A stretch of 64,000 nucleotides of DNA from NCBI RefSeq assembly GCF_039541115.1, contig NZ_BAABFP010000004.1, forward strand, positions 360,005 to 424,004. Reading direction: 5' to 3'. Position 1 is the stretch's first letter; each line of letters opens with the position of its first letter. This DNA is from Angustibacter luteus. Lineage in GTDB: Bacteria; Actinomycetota; Actinomycetes; Actinomycetales; Angustibacteraceae. A model generated the notes under the pieces. That model ran no database searches. It was not told the origin of the DNA and was given only the letters and a program-made list of their open reading frames with translations. The translations under genes and the position numbers were made by a program. This document shows, piece after piece, positions 35,601 to 45,405 of the stretch.

Positions 35601-35623
35601 TTTACTTAGGGTTCCTATGTAAA
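35601..35623. promoter_or_regulatory. MarR operator overlapping the -10 element
   Basis: Inverted repeat tttacttagg (35601-35610) and cctatgtaaa (35614-35623), 9 of 10 positions symmetric around gtt. A -10-like taaact at 35620-35625 overlaps its right end and sits six bases before the marR ATG, so binding would block transcription of a leaderless marR-MFS mRNA. Confidence 0.75.
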
Positions 35624-35631
35624 CTGCTGGG

Positions 35632-36117
35632 ATGGACACCTCGACCAGTGGGACCCACAGCGGTTCCTTCGGCACCCCGGACGAGCGCGAGCTGGCCTTC
35701 CAGCTCGTCGCCAGCAGCGCCCGACTGGTGCGGCTCGCCGCCCGGCAGAGCGCGTCCCCGGTGCCGCGCGCCCTGGCCCGGACCCTGAGCGTCGTCAACG
35801 AGCTCGGGGAGCCCCGGATCAGCGACCTCGCTGCCGCCGACCGGATCTCGCAACCCACCGCGACGACGCTCGTCCAGAAGCTCGAGGAGCGCGGCTGGGT
35901 CCAGCGCACCGCCGACCCGACCGACGCTCGCGCCGTCCGGATCGCCATCACCGAAGCCGGACGCGCGGCCATCACCGAGTTCCGGCAGGCCGCCGCCGAC
36001 GCCCTCGCTCCCCGGCTGGCCGCCCTCAGCGCCGCCGACCAGCGGGCGCTGGCCCGCGGCGTCCAGGCGCTCACCACCCTGCTCGACCACCAGCCCCACC
36101 AGGAGGAATCCGTATGA
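35632..36117 (+). CDS. MarR-family regulator
   Basis: 161 residues from ATG 35632. Winged helix with RISDLAAADRISQPTATTLVQKLEERGWVQR and the wing ADPTDARAVRIAIT. Probably represses itself and the overlapping MFS transporter through the operator directly upstream, with release by a compound the pump exports. Leaderless start is likely. Confidence 0.88.
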   Translation: MDTSTSGTHSGSFGTPDERELAFQLVASSARLVRLAARQSASPVPRALARTLSVVNELGEPRISDLAAADRISQPTATTLVQKLEERGWVQRTADPTDARAVRIAITEAGRAAITEFRQAAADALAPRLAALSAADQRALARGVQALTTLLDHQPHQEESV

Positions 36118-37346
36118 CCACCGGCTCCACCCAGTCCTCGATCCTGCACCAGCCCCGCGCCGTCTGGGCTGTCGCGTTCGCCTGCGTCATCGCGTTCATG
36201 GGCATCGGGTTGGTCGACCCGATCCTCAAGCCCATCGCGGAGCAGCTGGACGCGTCGCCCTCCCAGGTGTCGCTCCTGTTCACCAGCTACATGGCGGTGA
36301 CCGGCGTGGCGATGCTGATCACGGGGTGGCTGTCGAGCCGGTTCGGCGCCAAGCGCGTGCTGCTGGCCGGACTGGCGATCATCGTCGTGTTCGCCGCCCT
36401 CGCCGGGTCGAGCGACACCATCGGCCAGATCGTCGGCTTCCGCGGTGGCTGGGGGCTCGGCAACGCGCTCTTCATCGCGACCGCGCTGGCCACCATCGTC
36501 GGTGCCGCCAGCGGCGGGGTCGCCAGCGCCATCATCCTGTACGAGGCCGCGCTCGGCATCGGCATCGCCGCCGGCCCGCTGCTCGGCGGGTTCCTCGGCG
36601 ACATCTCGTGGCGCGGCCCGTTCTACGGCGTCTCCGCGCTGATGGCCGTCGCCTTCGTGGCGATCGCGATCTTCCTGCCGAAGCTGCCGCGCCCCGAGCG
36701 CACCACCAGCCTGCTCGACCCGTTCCGCGCCCTGCGCCACCGCAGCCTGCTGACCATGGCCATCACCGCGCTGCTCTACAACTTCGGCTTCTTCACGCTG
36801 CTCGCCTTCACGCCCTTCCCGCTCGCGATGGGCGCCCACCAGATCGGCCTCATCTTCTTTGGCTGGGGCGTCTGCCTGGCGGTCGCGTCCGTGTTCGTCG
36901 CGCCGCGGCTGCAGCGCCGGTTCGGCACGCTGCCCGTGGTCGCCGCCGCCCTGACCGCCTTCGCCGTCGACCTCGCCGTCATGGCCGTCTACACCGACGA
37001 CAAGTCGGTGCTCGTGGTCTGCGTCGTCGTCGCCGGGGTCTTCCTGGGCATCAACAACACGCTGGTCACTGAGGCCGTCATGCTCGCCGCCCCCGTCGAG
37101 CGCGGCACCGCCAGCGCGGCGTACAGCTTCGTCCGCTTCGGTGGCGGCGCCATCGCGCCGTACCTCGCCGGCAAGCTCGGCGAGGAGGTCAACGTGCACG
37201 TGCCGTTCTGGGTCGGCGCGGGCGCGACGGCGCTCGCGGTCGTCGTCCTGCTGTCCGGACGTCGGGTGCTGGCCCACGTGGACGACCACGAGCCCGCGGC
37301 GCACAGCGTCGACGAGGCCCGCGTCCTGGTCGCCGCCGACGCCTGA
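36114..37346 (+). CDS. MFS efflux transporter
   Basis: 410 residues from ATG 36114, overlapping marR by ATGA. Twelve membrane helices are expected. The loop 2-3 motif A appears as GWLSSRFGAKRVLLAG, and IILYEAALGIGIAAGPLLGGFLG matches the drug-antiporter motif C type. Drug:H+ antiporter by family and by the MarR partner; substrate unknown. Confidence 0.87.
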   Translation: MTTGSTQSSILHQPRAVWAVAFACVIAFMGIGLVDPILKPIAEQLDASPSQVSLLFTSYMAVTGVAMLITGWLSSRFGAKRVLLAGLAIIVVFAALAGSSDTIGQIVGFRGGWGLGNALFIATALATIVGAASGGVASAIILYEAALGIGIAAGPLLGGFLGDISWRGPFYGVSALMAVAFVAIAIFLPKLPRPERTTSLLDPFRALRHRSLLTMAITALLYNFGFFTLLAFTPFPLAMGAHQIGLIFFGWGVCLAVASVFVAPRLQRRFGTLPVVAAALTAFAVDLAVMAVYTDDKSVLVVCVVVAGVFLGINNTLVTEAVMLAAPVERGTASAAYSFVRFGGGAIAPYLAGKLGEEVNVHVPFWVGAGATALAVVVLLSGRRVLAHVDDHEPAAHSVDEARVLVAADA

Positions 37347-37360
37347 CCCCCGCCCGCCCC

Positions 37361-37421
37361 GCAGATGTCCCGACATCCGGTTCAAAGAAGCCCCTTTGAG
37401 CCCGGATGTCGGGACATCTGC
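37361..37421. terminator. Long hairpin between convergent genes (20-bp arms)
   Basis: gcagatgtcccgacatccgg at 37361-37380 and its exact complement at 37402-37421. The 21-nt loop holds a second 6-bp stem (tcaaag/ctttga). C-rich and G-rich stretches flank the arms. Sits between the converging MFS and GGDEF-EAL genes, so a two-way terminator is likely. Confidence 0.8.
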
Positions 37422-37443
37422 GATGGGGGCGGCGCAGGGATGG

Positions 37444-39636
37444 TCAGGGGGTGATGCGGGCGGCGAGGTCGGCGACGGTCATCGGCCGTCCGAGGTGGAA
37501 GCCCTGCACGAGGTCGCACTGCATCGCCCGCAGCGCCTCGAGCTGGTCCGCGGTCTCCACGCCCTCCGCGATCACGAACAGGTCGTGCGCGTGGGCGAGC
37601 TCGATGACGGCGCGCACCACGGCGGCGGAGCGCCGGTCCCGGCACACGTCGGCCACGAACGACCGGTCGATCTTCATGAAGTCGAGGTCGAACCGGCGCA
37701 GGTAGCTGAGCGCCGAGTAGCCGGTCCCGAAGTCGTCGAGCCCGATCCGGCCGCCGAGCTCGCGCAGCCCGCGCAGGTTCTCGACCAGGGTGGGCGTCGG
37801 CTCGGCGAGCGACCCCTCGGTGATCTCGAACCGCAGCTGGCTCGCGCCGTTGCGGCCGAGCACGGCGGAGATCCGGTCGGCCAGGCCGGCGACCTGCAGC
37901 GACAGCGGAGAGAGGTTGACCGCGATGTTGATGTCCGGCACCAGCGGCTGCCGCAGCACCTGCTCGACGGCGTGCGTGAACACCGCGACGTCGAGGTCGA
38001 CGATCAACCCGGTGGCCTCCGCGACCGGCACGAACTCCAACGGCGGGATGGTCATGCCGTCGACCGTCATCCGGGCCAGCGCCTCGCAGCCCCGCACCCG
38101 GTCGTCGCCGACGGTGGCGCCGAGCTTGATGATCGGCTGGTAGACGGGCAGCACGGTGTTGTCGGCCAGGGCGGTGCGCAGCCGGCTCTCCATGTCCTGC
38201 CGGGTCACCGTGCGCGAACGCAGCTCGGCGTCGAACACCACGACCCGGTCGCCACCGGCCCCCTTCGCGGCGGCGGCGGACAGCTCAGCCTGGCGGTACA
38301 GCTCGGACGAGCTCACGGGTGAGGTCTCATCGACGACCGTGACCCCGATGCTGATGCTGGCGACCACCGGCTGGTCTGCCCCGGACAACCGGTACGGCTC
38401 GGTCAGCTCGCGGTGCAGCCGGTACGCGAGCCGCTCGGCCTCGCCGGCCGTCGTCCGCTCCAGGACGAGGCCGAACTCGTTGCCGCCCAGCCGGGCGGCC
38501 GTGCAGCCGGGCAGGTCGACGGCGGCGAGCCGCCGTCCGAGCTCGACCAGCAGCGCGTCCCCGACGGGGTGGCCGTAGCGGTCGTTGACCGCGTGGAACC
38601 GGTCGACGTCCACCAGCAGCAGGCCGCCCCCCTCGTGCCCTGCCCGGCGCGACAGCGCCTCGTGCAGCAGCTCCTCGGCCTGGGCCCGGTTGGCCAGCTC
38701 GGTGAGGGAGTCGGTCATCGTCAGGCGGCGGACGGCGGCCTCGGCCTCGCGCCGGTCGGTGACCTCCTGGGTGGTCCCCCACAGGCCGGTCACGGTGCCG
38801 TCGGCGTCGACGACGGACTCGGCCCACATGTGCCAGTGCCGCCAGCCGTCCTCCCACCGGTACCGGATGTCGACCTCGGCGGTCTCCTGCCCGGCGAACA
38901 GCGCGCCGAGCATCTGGTCGTGGGCCGGGCGGTCCTCGGGGTGGATGCCGTCGAGGTAGTCCTGCATGGTCTTCTGCTCGCCGGCGATGCCCATGCCGCG
39001 GCCGTCACCGTCGAGCCACTGAACCCCGGTGTCGCCGAGCTGGTAGCGCCACACGGACAGCCGGGCCATCCGCTGGGCGACGCTGAGCAGGTGGTCGCGG
39101 TCCCGGCGGGCGGCGACGTCGGCGTCCGCGTCGGGTCTGCTGATCGTCACGGCGATGGCGTCGGGCGCCCGGACGTCGTCCGCGGCGGAGTCTTCGCCGT
39201 CCGCCGACATGGGCGTGGCCCGGACGGTCAGCCAGCTGACGGTGCCGCCCGAACCGGGCACCCCGACGATGCGCTCGGAGACGAGCCCGGTGACCAGCGC
39301 GACGCGCAGCGGGTTCTCGGCGTCGGTGACGGGTCGGCCCTGCGGCCCGAGGGTGGCGCCCCACACCTGCAGGCCGTCCAGCCCGACCAGGTCGGTGCGT
39401 CCGAGGAGCTCGGCGGCGGCGTGGTTGGCGCGCTCGATGCGGCCGTCGGCGCCGTGCAGGACGAGTCCCTCACGCAGCAGGTCGGTGACTCCGGCGTCCC
39501 AGGCGGACGGCGCGAGGTCGTGGTCTCGGGTGTCGCGGCGCCGGTCTGCCGTCCGCGGGCGTGGCAGATCGCCACGGCGCGCGGGGGCAGGGGGCAGAGC
39601 GGTCACGCCCTTCTGATCGGCATCCGCGGCGGCCAT
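37444..39636 (-). CDS. PAS-GGDEF-EAL protein, probable c-di-GMP phosphodiesterase
   Basis: 730 residues from ATG 39636. An earlier ATG at 39690 would leave only 14 bp to the divergent acyl-CoA synthetase start, so I prefer the later one. Domain order: two PAS-like sensor regions (about 50-150 and 190-300), a GGDEF domain whose signature is GGNEF (substituted), and a C-terminal EAL domain with intact EALAR, NLSP, DDFGTGYSAL, KIDRSFV and AEGVET. The changed GGDEF motif suggests little cyclase activity and a sensory role, with the EAL part degrading c-di-GMP. No membrane segment, so cytoplasmic. Confidence 0.85.
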   Translation of the reverse strand: MAAADADQKGVTALPPAPARRGDLPRPRTADRRRDTRDHDLAPSAWDAGVTDLLREGLVLHGADGRIERANHAAAELLGRTDLVGLDGLQVWGATLGPQGRPVTDAENPLRVALVTGLVSERIVGVPGSGGTVSWLTVRATPMSADGEDSAADDVRAPDAIAVTISRPDADADVAARRDRDHLLSVAQRMARLSVWRYQLGDTGVQWLDGDGRGMGIAGEQKTMQDYLDGIHPEDRPAHDQMLGALFAGQETAEVDIRYRWEDGWRHWHMWAESVVDADGTVTGLWGTTQEVTDRREAEAAVRRLTMTDSLTELANRAQAEELLHEALSRRAGHEGGGLLLVDVDRFHAVNDRYGHPVGDALLVELGRRLAAVDLPGCTAARLGGNEFGLVLERTTAGEAERLAYRLHRELTEPYRLSGADQPVVASISIGVTVVDETSPVSSSELYRQAELSAAAAKGAGGDRVVVFDAELRSRTVTRQDMESRLRTALADNTVLPVYQPIIKLGATVGDDRVRGCEALARMTVDGMTIPPLEFVPVAEATGLIVDLDVAVFTHAVEQVLRQPLVPDINIAVNLSPLSLQVAGLADRISAVLGRNGASQLRFEITEGSLAEPTPTLVENLRGLRELGGRIGLDDFGTGYSALSYLRRFDLDFMKIDRSFVADVCRDRRSAAVVRAVIELAHAHDLFVIAEGVETADQLEALRAMQCDLVQGFHLGRPMTVADLAARITP

Positions 39637-39704
39637 CTGAACCGAAACGCGAGGAGCCGGAAGCAACCCTCGCGTTCGACGGGACGACATGGCAGAGTCC
39701 CCCC

Positions 39705-41339
<1,635 letters not shown>

Positions 41340-41373
41340 GCGCCCCCGCCGTGCCACCTACCCCACCCCCGCC

Positions 41374-41432
41374 GTGATCATGCACGTTCGCCCGACGCGG
41401 AGCAGGTTGCCGGGGTGAACGTGCATGATCAC
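41374..41432. terminator. Long hairpin between convergent genes (16-bp arms)
   Basis: gtgatcatgcacgttc at 41374-41389 and its exact complement at 41417-41432, loop 27 nt. Beyond the arms a C-rich stretch on the left and G-rich stretch on the right can extend the stem with mismatches. Lies between the converging acyl-CoA synthetase and LCP genes. Confidence 0.8.
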
Positions 41433-41463
41433 CGCGGGAGCGGGGGGTGCGGGCGGGGAGGAG

Positions 41464-43002
41464 CTAGCAGACCTCGGCGAGGTCCTGGGCGTCCTTGCTG
41501 TCCGTGGAACCGAGACTGGGCGTCGGGGTGCTCGTCTTCGTGCTCGTCTTGGTGGACGTCGGGGTGGACGTCGACGCCGGGGCGCTCGGCTTCTTCGGGT
41601 TCAGCGCGGTCTGCACGTACTCGCGGATCGCCGGGAAGTCCGGGTGCACGGTGCTGATGACCTTGCTCGTCAGCGGCAACGAGTTGATCTCGCCCTTCTT
41701 CATCCGCTGAGCGAGCACCACCCACGCCTGCAGCTGGTCCTGCTTGATGTCGGTCGTCAGGTTGTGCTTGAAGACATCGGCCAGGTCGGCGTACTTGCCG
41801 AGCATGCGCACCGGGTTGACCTGGTCCACGAGGTCGCCGACCAGGCAGCGCTGGCGGCGCATGCGGTCGTAGTCGTCCGTGCTGTGCCGGGACCGGGCGA
41901 ACCACATGGCCTTGTACCCGCTGAGGTGCTGCTTGCCGGGCTCGATCCACCCGGTGATCGCTCGCTGGGTGTGGTTGGTGGCGCTCACCTCGCCGCCGCC
42001 GATCGGCAGTCGCTGGTGCACGGTGACGTCGACGCCGCCCATCGCGTTGACGAGGCCCTGGAAACCGGCCATGTCGATGGTCACGTAGTTGTCGATCCGC
42101 AGGCCGGTGATCTCGCTGATCACGTCGCGGGTCGAGGTCAGCCCGGGGTTGTTGTTGCCCTTGAACAGGTCCTTGTGCTGGACGGCGGCCTGGTTCCAGA
42201 CCGCGTTGAGCAGGCACTCGCTGCCGCAGTTGAAGCCGTTGGGCCAGTAGGCGTGCAGCGGGTTGGACTCCGGGAACGGCGCGTTCTGCAGGCTGCGCGG
42301 CAGGCCGACCAGCGTCGCGTCACCGGTCTTGGTGTTGATGCTCACGACCATCATCGAGTCCGTGCGGACGCCGGTGCGGTCGGCCCCGGAGTCGGAGCCC
42401 AGCAGCAGCAGGTTGACCCGCGGGATGTTCTTCCACGGGTCCTTGGCCTTGGACTTCGGCTTGGCGGCCCCCGCGGCGGAGGGGGCCGCACTCGAGTCGG
42501 AGAAGACCGTGGTGACCAGGTCGCGCTGCACCATCGCGAGCTGCGCGCCCTTGGCACTTGGTGCGGCGACGATCATGCACAGCGCGAAGACGAGAACGAA
42601 GCCGACGATGCCCTGGAACGGCGACGGCCGCTCGGGACGGGCCCGCCACGCGGTCGCCATGATCGTCAGGCACCAGATGGCGCCGATGGCCAGGGCCAGC
42701 CCGGCGAGGGCGAGCAGACGGCCAGGGCTGACGGCCACGGTGAGGACCCGGTTGACCACGCCGCCGGAGACCGCGATCACCGCGAGCGAGGCGAGCACCA
42801 CGGCGGCGAGCAGCAGCAGGAGGAAGCCGACCTTGCGCCGTCCGGTCGCGACCAGCCCGGCGCCAGGCAGCAGGGCCAACGTGGTGATCCCGGCGAACCG
42901 GCCGAACCCGTCGCCGTAGCTGCTGGCGTGCCGACCACGCTGACGGGCGCTCGCGTGCCGCGTCTTGGCACCGCGGTGCTTCGGGTTCGGCGAGGTCGGC
43001 AT
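41464..43002 (-). CDS. LytR-CpsA-Psr (LCP) family cell-wall ligase
   Basis: 512 residues. Basic N terminus, four membrane helices (about residues 35-145), then the extracellular LCP domain with RTDSMMVVSI, VGLPRSLQ and RMRRQRCLVGDLVDQV, which contact the polyprenyl phosphate substrate. A Thr/Ser/Pro/Lys repeat tail (about 478-502) precedes a C-terminal cysteine. Attaches glycopolymers (arabinogalactan- or teichoic-type) to peptidoglycan. Four helices rather than one is a variant seen in actinobacteria. Confidence 0.88.
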   Translation of the reverse strand: MPTSPNPKHRGAKTRHASARQRGRHASSYGDGFGRFAGITTLALLPGAGLVATGRRKVGFLLLLLAAVVLASLAVIAVSGGVVNRVLTVAVSPGRLLALAGLALAIGAIWCLTIMATAWRARPERPSPFQGIVGFVLVFALCMIVAAPSAKGAQLAMVQRDLVTTVFSDSSAAPSAAGAAKPKSKAKDPWKNIPRVNLLLLGSDSGADRTGVRTDSMMVVSINTKTGDATLVGLPRSLQNAPFPESNPLHAYWPNGFNCGSECLLNAVWNQAAVQHKDLFKGNNNPGLTSTRDVISEITGLRIDNYVTIDMAGFQGLVNAMGGVDVTVHQRLPIGGGEVSATNHTQRAITGWIEPGKQHLSGYKAMWFARSRHSTDDYDRMRRQRCLVGDLVDQVNPVRMLGKYADLADVFKHNLTTDIKQDQLQAWVVLAQRMKKGEINSLPLTSKVISTVHPDFPAIREYVQTALNPKKPSAPASTSTPTSTKTSTKTSTPTPSLGSTDSKDAQDLAEVC

Positions 43003-43179
43003 GGGCGGTTCGTGCTCCTGGCGTGGGACGGTCGGGTGGCGGGCAGGGGTTCACGCCGTCGCCGGCGGGAGCCAGGCGCAAACGTGCTCGTCTATTTCAC
43101 CACCTCCGCGCCGCTGGAGCGGGACGCCGAGTCATGACCGTGGCGAGGTCTGGTGGAGAAGTTGTGAAGGCGGGGCATT

Positions 43180-43209
43180 TTGGAGGTCCGCCGGTCGCCC
43201 CGCTAGGCT
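43180..43209 (+). promoter_or_regulatory. Promoter of tRNA-Ser
   Basis: -35 ttggag (43180-43185), 18-bp spacer, -10 taggct (43204-43209), 41 bp before the mature tRNA end. Fits an actinobacterial SigA-type promoter. Confidence 0.55.
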
Positions 43210-43250
43210 GGAGCGGCTCTGGACCCGGTCAGCCGGTGTCCGAGCCTCCT

Positions 43251-43340
43251 GGAGGTGTCGCATAGTGGCCTAGTGCGCCCGCCTGCTAAGCGGGTTGAGG
43301 ATAAAACCTCTCGCGGGTTCAAATCCCGCCACCTCCGCCA
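43251..43340 (+). tRNA. tRNA-Ser (anticodon GCT)
   Basis: 90 nt including an encoded CCA. Acceptor arms ggaggtg/cacctcc pair fully; the anticodon loop ctgctaa sits on a cccgc/gcggg stem; a long variable arm (gagg/cctc stem) marks a class II serine tRNA; the T arm contains gttcaaat. Followed at once by a terminator hairpin. Confidence 0.96.
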
Positions 43341-43342
43341 CC

Positions 43343-43381
43343 GCGAGGCCCCGGACCGATGACGTCGGACCGGGGCCTCGC
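43343..43381 (+). terminator. Terminator of tRNA-Ser
   Basis: gcgaggccccgg (43343-43354) pairs exactly with 43370-43381; after one A-A mismatch a further ccga/tcgg closes a 5-nt loop. No T tract. It also lies beyond the end of the convergent penicillin-binding protein gene, so may serve both. Confidence 0.75.
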
Positions 43382-43424
43382 GCCGGTTGGCGCGAGGCGG
43401 GGCGGTGGCCCAGGTGGCGAGACG

Positions 43425-45365
43425 TCAGCCCTTCGCGAGGTTGGTCAGGAACGTCGCCGCGACCGGACCGGCCACCGTGCCGCCGCTCTTGCCCTCCTCG
43501 ACCAGCACGGCGAACGCGATGTCGCCCTGCCAGCCGGTGATCCAGGCCCGCGTCCTCGGCTGCCCGCCACCGCTGGCGCTGCCGAACTCCGCGGTGCCGG
43601 TCTTCGCGTACACCGGGCCGCCCGGCACGGACTTCAGCGCCGTGCCGGTGCCGCTCGTGACGACGTCACGCATCAGCGAGTGCAGGGTGGCGACGGATCC
43701 GGCGTCCAGCTTGGTGGCGGCCGCCTTGTCCTTGCCGGTCACCACCAGGGTGGGTGGCAGGTAGCTGCCTCGGGCGACCGAGCCGGTCGCGACCGCGACG
43801 GCCAGCGGGGACACCTCGGTGCGCCCCTGCCCGAACGCGGCGGCCGCCTTGTCGACGTCCGAGGTGTTCGTCGGGATGCTGCCGGTGAAGGCGTTCGTGC
43901 CGAGGTCCCACGTCTGGCCGATGCCGAGCGCCTGCCCGGCGGTGGCGAGGTCCCCGTCGTCGAGCTGCTTCGACAGGCCCACGAAGGCCGTGTTGCAGGA
44001 CTTGGCGAAGTCCACCCGGAAGTCCACCGTGCCGAACTCCTCCTTCTCGTAGTTCTTGAAGGAGCGCCCTCCGACCGTGGCCGTCTTCGGGCAGGCCACG
44101 GGGTCGGACGGCTTCAACCCGTCGCCCAGCAGCGAGTACGTCGTCACGACCTTGAACGTCGACCCCGGCGCGTACTTGCCGACCAGCGCCCGGTCCAACC
44201 CGCTCGTCGGGCTGTTCGCCACCGCCAGCACCGCGCCGGTCCTGACGTCGACCGCGACCAGCGCGCTCGGCTGCTTCTGCCCGGCCAGCGCCGCGTCCGC
44301 AGCCATCTGCACCGTGGGGTCCAGGGTCAGGGTCAGGGGCTTGCCCGGCTCGGCGTCCTGCTCGAGCAGTGAGCGCGCGCTGCCGTCGGTCCCCACCGCC
44401 TCGACCGTCGTGCCTGCCGTCCCACCCAGCTGCTCGTCGTACTCGCGCTGCAGGCCCGAGACCCCCGCGACGTCACCGGCGGCGTAGCGGCCCTTGCCCT
44501 GCTGCACGATCTCGGCCGTGACCGGACCGACCGTGCCCAGCAGCGCGCGGGCGAACTCCCGCGACGGCGCCAGCGGCTGCTTGCGCTCGCGGAACACCAC
44601 ACCGGGCAGCGGCCGCAGCTTCGAGCGCACAGCGTCGTAGTCGCTGCGCCGCAGCGTGATCACGTCGACGAACGCGTCCTTCTGCGCGGCGCTGATGCGC
44701 TTGGCCAGCGCCCCGCCGTCCACGTCGACGATGCCGGCCACCTTGGCGGCCAGCGCGGGCACGCTGCCCGTGACCCGACTGGGCTGCACCCCGACGTCGA
44801 CCACATCGCCCATGGCGACGATCTTCGCGCCGCTGGTGCTCGTGATCTCGGCCCGCTCCGGCTGCGTGCGGCTCACCTTCAGGGTCTCGCCGGTGGCGAG
44901 GTCCGGGTGCACCAGGCGGGAGTCAGCCGCGAGCTGCCAGCTCGAGCCCTTGCTCATGGCGACCGGCAGGTCGTACTGCCAGGTCACGCCGCCGGGCAGC
45001 GTCCGGGTCACGGCGAGCGTCGCGCTGGCGGTGTCGCCGGTGCGCTGCTCGCTCTTGACGGTCACGGTCGCCTTGCTGGTGCCCAGCCCCTTGAGGGCGG
45101 CGGCGGTGTCCTTCTGCAGGGCGGCGGCGCCGGAGCCGGCGACCGGCAGGCCGGACACGTCACCGGCTGCGACGGCGGAGGCCACCCGGGTGGCCAGCGC
45201 GCGGGCGGCGTCGTCGTCCACCTGCTGCTGGTGCTGGCGGAACAGGTAGCCACCCCCGCCGACGACCACGAGCAGGACCACCACGGCGGCCGCCACCCAC
45301 GGCCATCGGCGCCTACCGGGCCGTGCGGTATCGAGGTCAGGGGACGGGAGTGACATGGGGGACAT
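43425..45365 (-). CDS. Class B penicillin-binding protein (transpeptidase)
   Basis: 646 residues from ATG 45365 (ATG 45356 is equally possible). One membrane anchor at about residues 24-42, a MecA-N-like (NTF2-type) domain to about 145, a dimerisation domain, then the transpeptidase with SxxK in PGSTFKVV, SCN, and KTGTAEF. Cross-links peptidoglycan outside the membrane. The MecA-N-like domain is common in actinobacterial PBPs (such as PbpA/PbpX types). Divergent from the GH13 gene by about 40 bp. Confidence 0.9.
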   Translation of the reverse strand: MSPMSLPSPDLDTARPGRRRWPWVAAAVVVLLVVVGGGGYLFRQHQQQVDDDAARALATRVASAVAAGDVSGLPVAGSGAAALQKDTAAALKGLGTSKATVTVKSEQRTGDTASATLAVTRTLPGGVTWQYDLPVAMSKGSSWQLAADSRLVHPDLATGETLKVSRTQPERAEITSTSGAKIVAMGDVVDVGVQPSRVTGSVPALAAKVAGIVDVDGGALAKRISAAQKDAFVDVITLRRSDYDAVRSKLRPLPGVVFRERKQPLAPSREFARALLGTVGPVTAEIVQQGKGRYAAGDVAGVSGLQREYDEQLGGTAGTTVEAVGTDGSARSLLEQDAEPGKPLTLTLDPTVQMAADAALAGQKQPSALVAVDVRTGAVLAVANSPTSGLDRALVGKYAPGSTFKVVTTYSLLGDGLKPSDPVACPKTATVGGRSFKNYEKEEFGTVDFRVDFAKSCNTAFVGLSKQLDDGDLATAGQALGIGQTWDLGTNAFTGSIPTNTSDVDKAAAAFGQGRTEVSPLAVAVATGSVARGSYLPPTLVVTGKDKAAATKLDAGSVATLHSLMRDVVTSGTGTALKSVPGGPVYAKTGTAEFGSASGGGQPRTRAWITGWQGDIAFAVLVEEGKSGGTVAGPVAATFLTNLAKG

Positions 45366-45405
45366 TGAACATCACCGGACCGACAGGTCGTGGAAAGGTG
45401 GGTGG

